Position numbers and translations under genes: made by a program
Assembly (NCBI RefSeq): GCF_002262885.1
Contig: NZ_NKYF01000010.1
Span: 62,001-126,000, forward strand
Source of the DNA: Pseudonocardia sp. MH-G8
GTDB taxonomy: Bacteria > Actinomycetota > Actinomycetes > Mycobacteriales > Pseudonocardiaceae
DNA: 64,000 bases
Direction of reading: 5' to 3'
Shown: one piece after another, positions 44,251 through 52,427 of the stretch
How positions within the stretch are numbered: position 1 is the stretch's first letter
How the letters are laid out: every line of letters begins with the position of its first letter
The notes under the pieces: model-generated
The model's database searches: none
Told to the model about the DNA's origin: nothing
Seen by the model: the letters and a program-made list of their open reading frames with translations, nothing else

Positions 44251-44766
44251 ATGAACCGACCGCTCCCCATGCCCGCGCGTGACTGGGCGCTGCTGTTCGC
44301 GCGCGTCCTCCTCGGGGTGATCATGTTCGCCCACGGCTACCAGAAGATGGTGATCAACGGCATCGGCCGCACCACCGAGGGCTTCGAGAACCTGAGCATC
44401 CCCCTCGCGATCATCTCGGCGTCCTTCGTCACGGTGGTCGAGTTCGCCGGCAGCGTGCTGCTGATCCTGGGCGCGCTCACCCCGGTGATCTGCGGGTTGC
44501 AGCTGTTCATCATGATCGGGGCCGCGGTGTTCGTGCACGGCGCGAACGGCATCTTCATCTCCAACGGCGGGTGGGAGCTCGTCGGCGTGATCGGCGCAGG
44601 CATGATCGCGATCGCTGCCGCCGGTCCGGGGCGCTTCAGCATCGACCACTTCGTCCGCGGCCGGCAGGCGCAGCACCGGCGCGACATGGAGCGGATCGCC
44701 GCACCGCAGCCGCACCCGTCGCCCGCGCTCACCCCGTCAGCCCATGTCCTGGGTGTGCGTCGCTGA
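44251..44766 (+). CDS. DoxX-family membrane protein
   Basis: A 171-residue membrane protein with four hydrophobic helices (about 14-31, 53-76, 80-96 and 107-125) and a cytoplasmic tail. MFAHGYQKM near 30-38 and the GLQLFIMIGAAVFVHG stretch near 82-97 are typical of DoxX/DoxD proteins, which in mycobacteria join SodA and a thiosulfate transferase in redox homeostasis. The ATG at 44251 follows CGGAGG. The last 30 bases overlap the 3' end of the convergent NCS2 permease, so the C-terminal tail may be recently extended. Confidence 0.88.
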   Translation: MNRPLPMPARDWALLFARVLLGVIMFAHGYQKMVINGIGRTTEGFENLSIPLAIISASFVTVVEFAGSVLLILGALTPVICGLQLFIMIGAAVFVHGANGIFISNGGWELVGVIGAGMIAIAAAGPGRFSIDHFVRGRQAQHRRDMERIAAPQPHPSPALTPSAHVLGVRR

Positions 44767-46119
44767 GCCACCGTCGTCGCCAGATGGGGCCGTCCGTCGC
44801 GGGCGGCCCCATGGCACGTGGTGGAACAGCAGGTTCAGCGCGAACGCCACGATCGCGCACGACGTGATCGACGAGCCGATCACGATCTGCAGGTTGCCCG
44901 GCACCTGCGCGTAGAACGTCGGGGCCACCACCGGCAGCATCCCGACGCCGAGCGAGATGGCCACGATCATCAGGTTGTCGCTTCCCTCGAAGCGCACCTT
45001 GTGCAGGGTCCGGATGCCCACGGCCGTCACCGTCGCGAACATCACCAGGCCTGCGCCGCCGACCACGGGTCCCGGCAGGGAGGCCACCACCTCGCCGGCC
45101 TTCGGCACCAGCCCCAGCAGCAGCAGCGCCGCGCCCGCGACGGCGGGGACGTAGCGGCTGCGCACGCCGGTGAGCTGCACCAGCCCCACGTTCTGGGCGA
45201 AGATCGTGTCCGGGAACGAGTTGAACACGCCGCCGAGCACCCCGGACAGGCCGTCCGCGGCCAGCCCGCGCGCGATCCGCTTCGGCGGGAGGTCCTCGCC
45301 GGTCATCTCGCCGACGGCGAGCATGTCGGCCGTCGACTCCGCGAAGATCACGAGCATCACCACGCACATCGAGACGACCCCGGCCACCGGGAACTCCGGC
45401 GGACCGAACAGGAACGGCGCGGTCATCCCGAACCACGGTGCGCCCGCCACGCCCGAGAAATCGGTGAGGCCCAGCGGGATCGCGACGAGCGCCCCGACCA
45501 GCAGGCCGGTGAGCACCGCGATCTGGCCGACGAAACCGCGCACGAACCGGGTGATCAGCACGATCAGCACGACGATGCCGCCGGCGAGCGCGAGGCCCGT
45601 GAGGTCGCCGTAGTCGGGCGCCGCGGGGTCCTCGCCCGCGATGAGGCCGGCCGCCGCCGAGATCAGGGACAGCCCGATGATCGTGATCACGCTTCCCGTC
45701 ACGACCGGCGGGAAGAACCGGATGATCGAGGAGAACGGCACTGCGATCAGGACGCCGAAGATCCCGGACGCGATCATCGAGCCGTAGACGCCGGGCAGGC
45801 CGAAGTTCTGACCGATCAGGATCATCGGCGTGACGGCGGCGAACGTCGCGCCGGTGACCACCGGCAGCCGCACGCCGAGGATCTTCCCCACGCCGAGGGT
45901 CTGCAGCAGCGTGATGACCCCGGCCACGACGAGGTCGGCGTTCACCAGCAGGCCGATCGTGCGCGTGTCGAGCCCGAGCGCGCTGCCGACGATGAGCGGC
46001 ACCGCCACGCAGCCTGCGTACATCACGAGCACGTGCTGCAGGCCCAGCACGAGCAGCCGGCCGGGCGGCGGCACCTCGTCGACGGCGCTGCGGGCCGGCT
46101 TCCCGGATGTCTCGGTCAT
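44737..46119 (-). CDS. NCS2-family uracil/xanthine permease
   Basis: A 460-residue transporter with about fourteen membrane segments. The nucleobase-ascorbate transporter signature QNVGLVQLTG near residues 316-325 and the preceding FAESTADMLAVGEM with FNSFPDTIFAQN mark the xanthine/urate branch; an upstream GLQHVLVMYAGCVAVPLIVG (residues 27-46) is the conserved first helix. It should import a purine (xanthine or urate) by proton symport. Its 3' end overlaps doxX by 30 bases in convergent orientation. It is divergent from the HipA-like gene across 188 bases in which no clear operator was found. Confidence 0.92.
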   Translation of the reverse strand: MTETSGKPARSAVDEVPPPGRLLVLGLQHVLVMYAGCVAVPLIVGSALGLDTRTIGLLVNADLVVAGVITLLQTLGVGKILGVRLPVVTGATFAAVTPMILIGQNFGLPGVYGSMIASGIFGVLIAVPFSSIIRFFPPVVTGSVITIIGLSLISAAAGLIAGEDPAAPDYGDLTGLALAGGIVVLIVLITRFVRGFVGQIAVLTGLLVGALVAIPLGLTDFSGVAGAPWFGMTAPFLFGPPEFPVAGVVSMCVVMLVIFAESTADMLAVGEMTGEDLPPKRIARGLAADGLSGVLGGVFNSFPDTIFAQNVGLVQLTGVRSRYVPAVAGAALLLLGLVPKAGEVVASLPGPVVGGAGLVMFATVTAVGIRTLHKVRFEGSDNLMIVAISLGVGMLPVVAPTFYAQVPGNLQIVIGSSITSCAIVAFALNLLFHHVPWGRPRRTAPSGDDGGSATHTQDMG

Positions 46120-46307
46120 GAGCGGAACTTAGTGTCCGGAGCCGTCGGTCCGGCACCGGTCGGCGACGGCGATCGTGCCGCGGGTCGCATCCAAGATCGC
46201 TACTTCGGCGCGTTCCCGGGCGGATTCGACCCGTTTTCGCGCCGACTCGACGATCATGGGGTGGTGGAGGCCCCTGTTCGTATCATCGTCGGCCGGAGGA
46301 GGTGCCC

Positions 46308-47141
46308 ATGCTGCGCCACGTCACGGTCACCCGGTACGTCACCCCGCTCCGCGAGGGCGGGTCGCTGCCCGGGCTGATGGAGGCCGACGACCTCGGCACC
46401 TACGTCGTCAAGTTCACCGGCGCGGGGCAGGGGCACAAGGTGCTCGTCGCGGAGATCGTCACCGGTGAGCTCGCCCGCCGGCTGGGCCTGCCGGTGCCCG
46501 AGCTGGTCACCGTGGAGCTCGACCCGGCGCTGGGCGCCGCGGAGCCCGACCAGGAGGTGCAGGAGCTGCTGAGGGCCAGCCCGGGGCTCAACCTCGGCAT
46601 GGACTTCCTGCCCGGTGCCCTCGAGCTCGACCCCGTGGCGTTCGGGGTCGACCCGGCGTTCGCCGGGCGCGTGCTCTGGTTCGACGCGCTCGTCGGCAAC
46701 GTCGACCGGTCGTGGCGCAACACCAACATGCTGTTCTGGCACGGCTCGCCCTACCTCATCGACCACGGCGCCACGCTGACGTTCCAGCACGCCTGGTCCG
46801 GGGCGCACGCCTGGGCGCAGCGCTCCTACGACGCGGCCGACCACGTCCTGCTGGGCTGCGCGCCCGACCTCGACGCCGCGGACGTGGCGCTCGCCCCGCT
46901 GGTGACGGCGGAGGTGGTGCGGGCAGCCGCCGACGCGGTGCCCGACGCGTGGCTCGCCGACGAGCCCGGCTTCGCCGATCCCGACGAGGTGCGCGCGGCG
47001 TTCGTCACGCAGGTGCTCGCCCGCCGCGACGCCCGGGAGGCCTGGTTGCCGGGCGTGCGCGCCGCCGTCGCCGCACGTGCCGCGTCCGGCGCGCCACCGG
47101 CCACCCGCACGGCCACCCGCCCGTTCTGGGTGCGCACGTGA
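46308..47141 (+). CDS. HipA-like kinase domain protein
   Basis: A 277-residue protein of the short HipA-like kinase group. It has an N-terminal lysine strand YVVKFTGAGQGHKVLVAEIV near 32-51, a GNVDRSWRNTNMLFW segment near 129-143 matching the HipA catalytic loop (Asp and Asn), and LIDHGATLTF near 149-158 as the metal-binding DFG-equivalent. The usual HipB antitoxin is absent; instead a DUF3037 gene overlaps the stop by four bases. Such pairs are seen in many bacteria and their function is unknown. ATG 46308 is favoured by GGAGGA eight bases upstream; GTG 46302 is possible. Confidence 0.82.
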   Translation: MLRHVTVTRYVTPLREGGSLPGLMEADDLGTYVVKFTGAGQGHKVLVAEIVTGELARRLGLPVPELVTVELDPALGAAEPDQEVQELLRASPGLNLGMDFLPGALELDPVAFGVDPAFAGRVLWFDALVGNVDRSWRNTNMLFWHGSPYLIDHGATLTFQHAWSGAHAWAQRSYDAADHVLLGCAPDLDAADVALAPLVTAEVVRAAADAVPDAWLADEPGFADPDEVRAAFVTQVLARRDAREAWLPGVRAAVAARAASGAPPATRTATRPFWVRT

Positions 47142-47557
47142 CCGCCCGGCATCCGTTCGAGTACGCGTTGCTGCGCGTCGTCCCGCGGATCGAGCGGGGC
47201 GAGGCGTTCAACGCGGGCATCGTGCTCTACAGCCGGCCCGTCGACTATCTCGGCGCGCGTGTGCACCTCGACGCGCGGCGCCTGCACGCGTTGGACCCGG
47301 ACGCCGACGCCGACGTGATCGACGCCGCCCTGCAGGCCGTGCAGGCGCACTGCGCGGAGGGACCCACCGAGGCCCGGCGCGCCGGGCCGGCCGGCGAGGA
47401 GGACCGGGGCCGCCGGTTCCGCAGGCTCACGGCCCCGCGCAGCACGATCGTCCAGGCCGGCCCGGTGCACACCGGCCTGACGGCGGACCCGCAGGCCGAT
47501 CTGGACCGCCTGCTCGCGGCCCTGGTGCTCCCACTGGCGGCCGCGCGTCGGCTTTGA
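47138..47557 (+). CDS. DUF3037 family protein
   Basis: A 139-residue protein beginning HPFEYALLRVVPRIERGEAF near residue 5 and continuing NAGIVLYSR, which is the DUF3037 signature. It has no membrane segments and no catalytic motif. The GTG at 47138 overlaps the kinase stop (GTGA), so the two proteins are likely made in equal amounts and may form a complex. It is followed seven bases later by the APH-like kinase. Function unknown. Confidence 0.85.
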   Translation: MTARHPFEYALLRVVPRIERGEAFNAGIVLYSRPVDYLGARVHLDARRLHALDPDADADVIDAALQAVQAHCAEGPTEARRAGPAGEEDRGRRFRRLTAPRSTIVQAGPVHTGLTADPQADLDRLLAALVLPLAAARRL

Positions 47558-47564
47558 TGGGGGG

Positions 47565-48614
47565 ATGACCGACGCCGTTCCGCCCCGCCCCCTGACCGAC
47601 TGGCTGCGCCGCGAGGTACCGCAGGTCCCGGTCGGCGACGAGCCGGTACCGGTCGAACGGATCTCCGGTGGCCACTCCAACCTCACCTACCGCATCACCG
47701 ACGCGGCGGGGGGCCTGTGGGCACTACGACGGCCGCCGACCGGGATGGTGCTGGCCACCGCCCACGACATGGGCCGCGAATGGCGGTTCATCACCGCGCT
47801 CGCGCCGACCCCCGTGCCCGTGGCCCCGCCGGTGGCGTTCTGCGCGGATCCGGACGTGATCGGCGCGGAGTTCTACCTCATGGAGTTCGTGGACGGCGAG
47901 GTGCTCAACGACGAGGAGTCCGGCCAACGGCTCGCCGACGGGCCGGCGCGCCGTACCGCGGGCCTGCACGCCGTGGACGTGCTCGCCGACCTGCACGCCG
48001 TGGATCCCGACACCGTCGGCCTCGGCGACCTGCGCCGTCCCGGCAACTACCTGGAACGCCAGCTGCGCCGCTGGCACCGGCAGGTGCACGAGTCCGCGGT
48101 GCCCGACCTGTCCGCGGTGGACGCCGCGCACGCGCGGCTCGTCGAGCGGTCGGCCGCGCTCGCGCCGGCGGAGTCGCGCATCGCGCACGGCGACTACCGC
48201 CTCGGCAACCTCGCCGTCGGCCCGGACGGGCGCGTGCGCGCCGTCTTCGACTGGGAACTCGCCGCGATCGGCGACCCGCTCGCCGACCTCGGCTGGCTGC
48301 TCGCGTCGTGGGGACGGCCCGGCGACCGGGTCGCGGCCACCATCTCCGCCCCGAGCCTGGCTCCCGGTTACGCCGAGCGGGACGAGCTGGTGGCCCGCTA
48401 CGTCGAGCGCTCCGGCCGCGACCTCGCCACCCTGCAGGCCGACCTCGACGTCTACGTCGCCTTCGCCCGCTGGCGCATGGCCTGCATCGGCGCGGGCGTC
48501 TACAGCCGCTACGCCGGCGGCGTGATGGGTACGGCGGAGGCCGACGCCGGTGCGTCCCGCCTGGAGGCGGTGCAGAGCCAGGCCGAGGCGGCACTCACGG
48601 CCCTGGGCGGCTGA
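47565..48614 (+). CDS. APH-like phosphotransferase family protein
   Basis: A 349-residue protein-kinase-fold enzyme of the aminoglycoside phosphotransferase/choline kinase superfamily. Brenner's loop is HGDYRLGN near 206-213 and the metal motif VFDWELAAIGDP near 226-237, with GGHSNLTYRI near 35-44 as glycine-rich loop. Sequence style matches ACAD10/11 N-terminal domains and actinobacterial phosphotransferases linked to acyl-CoA metabolism (4-hydroxy-acyl-CoA phosphorylation), not true aminoglycoside resistance. No acyl-CoA dehydrogenase is adjacent. It sits seven bases after DUF3037 and may share its transcript. Confidence 0.86.
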   Translation: MTDAVPPRPLTDWLRREVPQVPVGDEPVPVERISGGHSNLTYRITDAAGGLWALRRPPTGMVLATAHDMGREWRFITALAPTPVPVAPPVAFCADPDVIGAEFYLMEFVDGEVLNDEESGQRLADGPARRTAGLHAVDVLADLHAVDPDTVGLGDLRRPGNYLERQLRRWHRQVHESAVPDLSAVDAAHARLVERSAALAPAESRIAHGDYRLGNLAVGPDGRVRAVFDWELAAIGDPLADLGWLLASWGRPGDRVAATISAPSLAPGYAERDELVARYVERSGRDLATLQADLDVYVAFARWRMACIGAGVYSRYAGGVMGTAEADAGASRLEAVQSQAEAALTALGG

Positions 48615-48974
48615 CAACCTGCTGGTGCGGCGGCCCGGGTCGTGCAGCGGCCGGCCTGCGACCAGCCCGCCCACGCTCGCCGTCGACGGGCGCGAATCAG
48701 GGGCGTGGCCGGACACGGGGGTGCGAAGCCTCCTTCTTCGCCGACGCCCCCGTCGACGGGGTGCGCGGCGCGAATTCGGGGCCGTGACGGGGCATGAGGT
48801 GCACGAGCCACGCGACTGGCTGTGGTGCCGTTCCCGAACCCCTCCGATGTCTCGCCGGATCGGGCCGTCGCATGCAGGATGGTGATCGCTGCGAGAAGTA
48901 CCGGACGTCGCCGCGACAGCACCCACGCGCTTCTCGGACCGACCACCAGGCCGTGATCGGTCCGAGAAGTACGG
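48615..48974. other. 360-base convergent gap with repeats, no gene
   Basis: Between the APH-like gene and the P450 gene I find no credible coding frame. Near 48680-48790 a unit with CCGTCGACGGG and GCGCGAAT is repeated (about 48679 and 48752), suggesting a degenerate duplication. TGATCGCTGCGAGAAG at 48883-48898 is shared with the gap at 22683-22698. The right end is a strong hairpin at 48930-48969. Confidence 0.7.
48930..48969 (-). terminator. 13-bp hairpin after the P450 gene, dispersed family
   Basis: CTTCTCGGACCGA (48930-48942) and TCGGTCCGAGAAG (48957-48969) are exact reverse complements with a 14-nt loop, six bases beyond the P450 stop. It belongs to the repeat family also seen at 22683. 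Placement fits a terminator for the leftward P450 gene. Confidence 0.7.
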
Positions 48975-50303
48975 CTAGGCGTCCACCGCGGCGGGGGAGA
49001 GGTGCACGGGCATCGCGTGGTAGCCGCGCAGTACGCGCGTGGGGCGGCGGCGCGGCGGGCCGGCGAGCGCGAGGTCGGGGAAGCGGTCGAACAGCGCCCG
49101 CAGGCCGACCTCGCCCTCCATCCGGGCCAGCGCGGCGCCGAGGCAGAAGTGCGGGCCGCTGGAGAAGGCGAGGTGCTCGCCCGCGTTCTCGCGCGTGACG
49201 TCGAAACGGTCCGGGTCGGTGAAGACGGCCGGGTCGCGGTTGGCGGCGCCGAGCAGCACGACGACGACCCGGCCGGCCCGGACGCGCTCGCCCGCCACCT
49301 CCGTGTCGCGATGGGCGATGCGCCCGGTGCGCTGCACGGGGGAATCCACGCGCAGCACCTCGTCGACGGCGCGCGGCCAGCGCTGCGGCTCGTCGCGCAG
49401 CAGCGCGAGCTGGTCGGGGTGGGCGCAGAGCTGCGCGACGCCGTTGCCGATGAGGTTGACCGTGGTCTCGAACCCGGCGGCGAGCAGCAGCATCGCGATG
49501 CTGGCGAGCTCGTCCTCGGACAGGCTCCCCTCGCCGTCGTGCTGGTGCACGAGCGCGGAGAGGATGTTCTCCCCCGGATTGCGGCGCAGGTGTGCGAAGT
49601 GGCCGGTCATCCACTCCTGCAACGCCGCGATGTCGCGCTCGGAGCGACGGAACTGCGAGAACGTCAGGCCTGCGTCCAGCGACAGCGCCGCGCCCTCGCC
49701 CCACTCCAGGAACTGGCGGCGCATCTCCACGGGCGCGCCGAGCATCTCGGCGATCACGGTGGCGGGTAGCAGGCTCGCGTAGTCGGCGATCACGTCCGCG
49801 CCTGCGCCGTTGCCGGCCATGGTGTCCAGCAGGTCGGCGGCGATCTCCTCGGTGCGCGTCCGCAGCGCCGCCACCGCCCGCGCGCTGAACGCCCTCGTCA
49901 CGAGCTTGCGGTAGCGCGTGTGGTCGGGCGGGTCGGTGGACAGCATGGACGGCGGCTCCACCGGGCCGAGCGGGCCGCGCCCGGCCGCGCGCACGGCGAA
50001 GCGCAACGCCGCGGGCGCGCGTCCCGACGGGCCGCCGACGACGCCGAAGTCCGGGCTGCGCAGGACCGCGGTGGTGAGGTCGTGGTGGGCGGTGTTGAGC
50101 ACGACCGTGTTGTCCACCAGGCGACCCTGCGCGCGGACCGTGGCGTAGTGCGGGAACGGGTCGGCGATCGTGGCGGGGTCGAGCATGAGTCGGGCGGTGA
50201 GGTCACCGGCCTGCATGCGCTTCCCGACGGCGCGGCGGACGAGCCCGTGCCGCAGCCCCCACCGGATGGCCCGTCGGACCTCGTCGACCACAGCCGTTCC
50301 CAT
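48975..50303 (-). CDS. Cytochrome P450
   Basis: A 442-residue soluble bacterial P450. Key signatures: I-helix AGFETT at 276-281 (oxygen activation), K-helix E315-x-x-R318, and heme loop FSSGPHFCLGAALAR with C387 as axial ligand. The N-terminal 40 residues are basic and not membrane-spanning. The natural substrate is unknown; similar actinobacterial P450s hydroxylate fatty acids, steroids or polyketides. No ferredoxin or reductase gene is adjacent. ATG 50303 is 88 bases from the divergent metallophosphoesterase. Confidence 0.95.
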   Translation of the reverse strand: MGTAVVDEVRRAIRWGLRHGLVRRAVGKRMQAGDLTARLMLDPATIADPFPHYATVRAQGRLVDNTVVLNTAHHDLTTAVLRSPDFGVVGGPSGRAPAALRFAVRAAGRGPLGPVEPPSMLSTDPPDHTRYRKLVTRAFSARAVAALRTRTEEIAADLLDTMAGNGAGADVIADYASLLPATVIAEMLGAPVEMRRQFLEWGEGAALSLDAGLTFSQFRRSERDIAALQEWMTGHFAHLRRNPGENILSALVHQHDGEGSLSEDELASIAMLLLAAGFETTVNLIGNGVAQLCAHPDQLALLRDEPQRWPRAVDEVLRVDSPVQRTGRIAHRDTEVAGERVRAGRVVVVLLGAANRDPAVFTDPDRFDVTRENAGEHLAFSSGPHFCLGAALARMEGEVGLRALFDRFPDLALAGPPRRRPTRVLRGYHAMPVHLSPAAVDA

Positions 50304-50391
50304 CGCGTGCCTCCCGCTCGCCCTGCGCGCGAGGTTACCGGCGGTAACTCGATGTTGGCCACCCTCGCCGTCCGTCGGGTACGACTAGGGG

Positions 50392-51240
50392 GTGACCGAC
50401 CCGCGGCTGCTCGCCGTCAGCGACCTGCACGTGCGCCACCCCGACAACCGGACGATCGTGGAGGCCCTGCGCCCGACGAGCGACGGCGACTGGCTGATCG
50501 TCGCGGGCGACGTCGCGGAGCAGGTGGCCGACGTCGAGTGGGCGCTGGGGCTGCTGCGGGAGCGGTTCGCGCGGGTGCTCTGGGTGCCGGGCAACCACGA
50601 GCTGTGGACGCGCAGCAAGGACCCGGTGCCGCTGCGCGGCGAGCAGCGCTACCGCGCCCTGGTACAGGCTTGCCGCGAGCTGGACGTGCTCACCCCCGAG
50701 GACCCCTTCCCGGTGTGGGACGGCCCTGGCGGTCCCGCCACCGTGGCGCCCCTGTTCGCGCTGTACGACTACTCGTTCCTGCCGGAGGGGACGACCACCT
50801 CCGAGGAGGGCCTGGCCGCCGCGTACGCCGCGGGCGTCGTGTGCACCGACGAGCACCTGCTGCACCCGGATCCCTACCCGGACCGGGCGGCGTGGTCCGC
50901 GGCGCGCATCGTGGAGTCGGAGCGCAGGCTCGACGCCTGCGACCCCGACCTGCCCACGGTGCTGGTCAACCACTGGCCGCTCACCCGCCACCCCACCCGC
51001 GTGCTGCGCTACCCGGAGTTCGCCCTCTGGTGCGGCTCGACGCGCACGGCGGACTGGCCGGTCCGCTACCGCGCCACCGCCGTCGTCTACGGGCACCTGC
51101 ACATCCCGCGGGTGACCTGGGAGGACGGCGTGCGGCACGTGGAGGTGTCGCTGGGCTACCCGCGCGAGTGGCAGCCCCGCGACGAGCGCAACGGCACGCG
51201 CGTCGTGGACCTCCTCCCGCGCCAGGTGCTGCCCGCCTGA
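50392..51240 (+). CDS. Calcineurin-like metallophosphoesterase
   Basis: A 282-residue enzyme with the five metallophosphoesterase motifs: AVSDLHVRH near residues 6-14 (first metal ligands), VAGDVAEQ near 37-44, VPGNHELW near 64-71, VNHWPL near 188-193 and GHLHIP near 226-231. It should bind two metal ions and hydrolyse phosphoesters; the substrate is unknown. A GTG start at 50392 lies just downstream of AGGGGG. The stop is three bases from the convergent rpmE2 stop. Confidence 0.9.
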   Translation: MTDPRLLAVSDLHVRHPDNRTIVEALRPTSDGDWLIVAGDVAEQVADVEWALGLLRERFARVLWVPGNHELWTRSKDPVPLRGEQRYRALVQACRELDVLTPEDPFPVWDGPGGPATVAPLFALYDYSFLPEGTTTSEEGLAAAYAAGVVCTDEHLLHPDPYPDRAAWSAARIVESERRLDACDPDLPTVLVNHWPLTRHPTRVLRYPEFALWCGSTRTADWPVRYRATAVVYGHLHIPRVTWEDGVRHVEVSLGYPREWQPRDERNGTRVVDLLPRQVLPA

Positions 51241-51243
51241 CGG

Positions 51244-51498
51244 TCACGCCCGCCCGCGGCCCCCGTAGCGGCGGCGGAACTTCTCCACCTGGCCGGCGGA
51301 GTCGAGGACGCGCTGTGCGCCGGTCCAGAACGGGTGGGAGTACGCCGTGACGTCGACGCGGATCAGGGGATAGCTGTTGCCGTCCTCCCAGGTGACCGTC
51401 TCCGCCGAGGTGGCGGTGGACCGGGTGAGGAACGACTCGCCGGTGGAGCGGTCCTGGTAGACGACGGGTCCGTAGGCGGGGTGGATGTTCGATCGCAT
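51244..51498 (-). CDS. rpmE2: Ribosomal protein bL31, zinc-independent type B
   Basis: An 84-residue bL31 paralogue starting MRSNIHPAYGPVVYQD with YSHPFWTG near 53-60 and a basic C-terminus FRRRYGG. It contains no cysteine, so it is the type B form that replaces zinc-binding bL31 when zinc is scarce. In actinobacteria such genes are repressed by Zur; a 21-base perfect palindrome sits nine bases upstream of the start (51507-51527). Expression under zinc limitation would free zinc from ribosomes. Confidence 0.96.
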   Translation of the reverse strand: MRSNIHPAYGPVVYQDRSTGESFLTRSTATSAETVTWEDGNSYPLIRVDVTAYSHPFWTGAQRVLDSAGQVEKFRRRYGGRGRA

Positions 51499-51506
51499 GT
51501 CCAGCT

Positions 51507-51527
51507 TAACGACAACGATTGTCGTTA
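51507..51527. promoter_or_regulatory. Zur-box-like palindrome upstream of rpmE2
   Basis: TAACGACAA (51507-51515), centre CGA, TTGTCGTTA (51519-51527): nine-base perfect arms in an AT-rich patch of an otherwise GC-rich region, directly before the zinc-independent bL31 gene. This is the size, symmetry and setting of a Fur-family Zur operator. The divergent oxidoreductase start is 74 bases away and may also be affected. Confidence 0.75.
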
Positions 51528-51600
51528 TGTTCCGCGCTGGCGGTATCTTGTCGGACCGGGGCATTGCTGCCACTGGTGGACGTCCGCGCAGGCCCCGACC

Positions 51601-52380
51601 ATGGCTGCCATGAACGTGCTGTGGGTCTTCGCCCATCCCGAGCCGCGCTCGCTGAGCGGCACGCTGCGCGCCGACGGCGAGCGCGCCCTGCGGGATCTCG
51701 GGCACGAGGTGCGCACGACGGATCTCTACGCGATGCGCTGGAACCCGGTCGTGGACCGGTCCGACTTCACCGCCGAAGACGGCGAGCGGCTCGTCGTGGG
51801 CGACGCGTCCGAGCGGGCGCACTGCGGCGGGACGCTGAGCCCGGACATCCGCGCCCAGCAGGACGACCTCCGCTGGGCCGACGCGGTCGTGCTGCAGTTC
51901 CCGCTGTGGTGGTACGGGATGCCGGCGATCCTCAAGGGCTGGTTCGACCGCGTCTTCGTGAAGGGCTTCGCCTACGGCGTGCGGGACCCCGAGACGCACC
52001 GCACCCGCCGCTACGGCGACGGGCTGCTGCGCGGCACGCGCGCGCTCGCGGTGGTGACGGCCGGCGCGCCGGAGCCCAGCATCGGCCCCCGTGGGCTGAA
52101 CGGCGACATCGAGCTGCTGCTGTTCCCGCTGCTGCACGGCACGCTCTTCTACACGGGGATGGACGCGCTGCCGCCGTTCGTCGTAGCGGGCGCGGACCGC
52201 ATGAGCGAGGACGGCTGCACGGAGGCGTCCGAACGGCTCAAGGAGCGCCTGCGGGCGCTGCCGGACGCTGAGCCGATCGCGTTCCGCCCGCAGAACGGTG
52301 GCGACTACGACGACGATCTCGTCCTTCGCCCCCAGGTCATGCCCGGGGGTTCGGGGCTCGGCGTGCACGTGCGGGCCTGA
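51601..52380 (+). CDS. NAD(P)H:quinone oxidoreductase, flavodoxin-2 fold
   Basis: A 259-residue flavoprotein of the NQO1/MdaB/YwrO type. It starts with a NVLWVFAHPEPRSLSGTL strand-loop (FMN/FAD phosphate site, about residues 5-22), then VLQFPLWWYGMPAILKGWFDRVF near 99-121, the conserved flavin ring contact and active-site segment. It would reduce quinones by two electrons and protect against oxidative stress. Starts at ATG 51601 or ATG 51610 are both plausible and no strong ribosome site separates them. It is divergent from rpmE2 across the Zur-like palindrome. Confidence 0.9.
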   Translation: MAAMNVLWVFAHPEPRSLSGTLRADGERALRDLGHEVRTTDLYAMRWNPVVDRSDFTAEDGERLVVGDASERAHCGGTLSPDIRAQQDDLRWADAVVLQFPLWWYGMPAILKGWFDRVFVKGFAYGVRDPETHRTRRYGDGLLRGTRALAVVTAGAPEPSIGPRGLNGDIELLLFPLLHGTLFYTGMDALPPFVVAGADRMSEDGCTEASERLKERLRALPDAEPIAFRPQNGGDYDDDLVLRPQVMPGGSGLGVHVRA

Positions 52381-52427
52381 CGCCCCCGGTGCCGCGCCCG
52401 GTTCCCCGCGGAGGAGGATCGGCGGCC

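Noticed and set aside
46308..47141. Classical HipBA toxin-antitoxin module
   Set aside because: No small helix-turn-helix HipB is present and the kinase is of the short group.
47565..48614. Aminoglycoside resistance kinase
   Set aside because: The APH fold is present but the sequence style matches the acyl-CoA-linked ACAD10-like group rather than known drug phosphotransferases.
48697..49704. Gene in the gap between the APH-like and P450 genes
   Set aside because: The only long frame continues as an antisense-type shadow into the P450 gene and has no recognisable domain.
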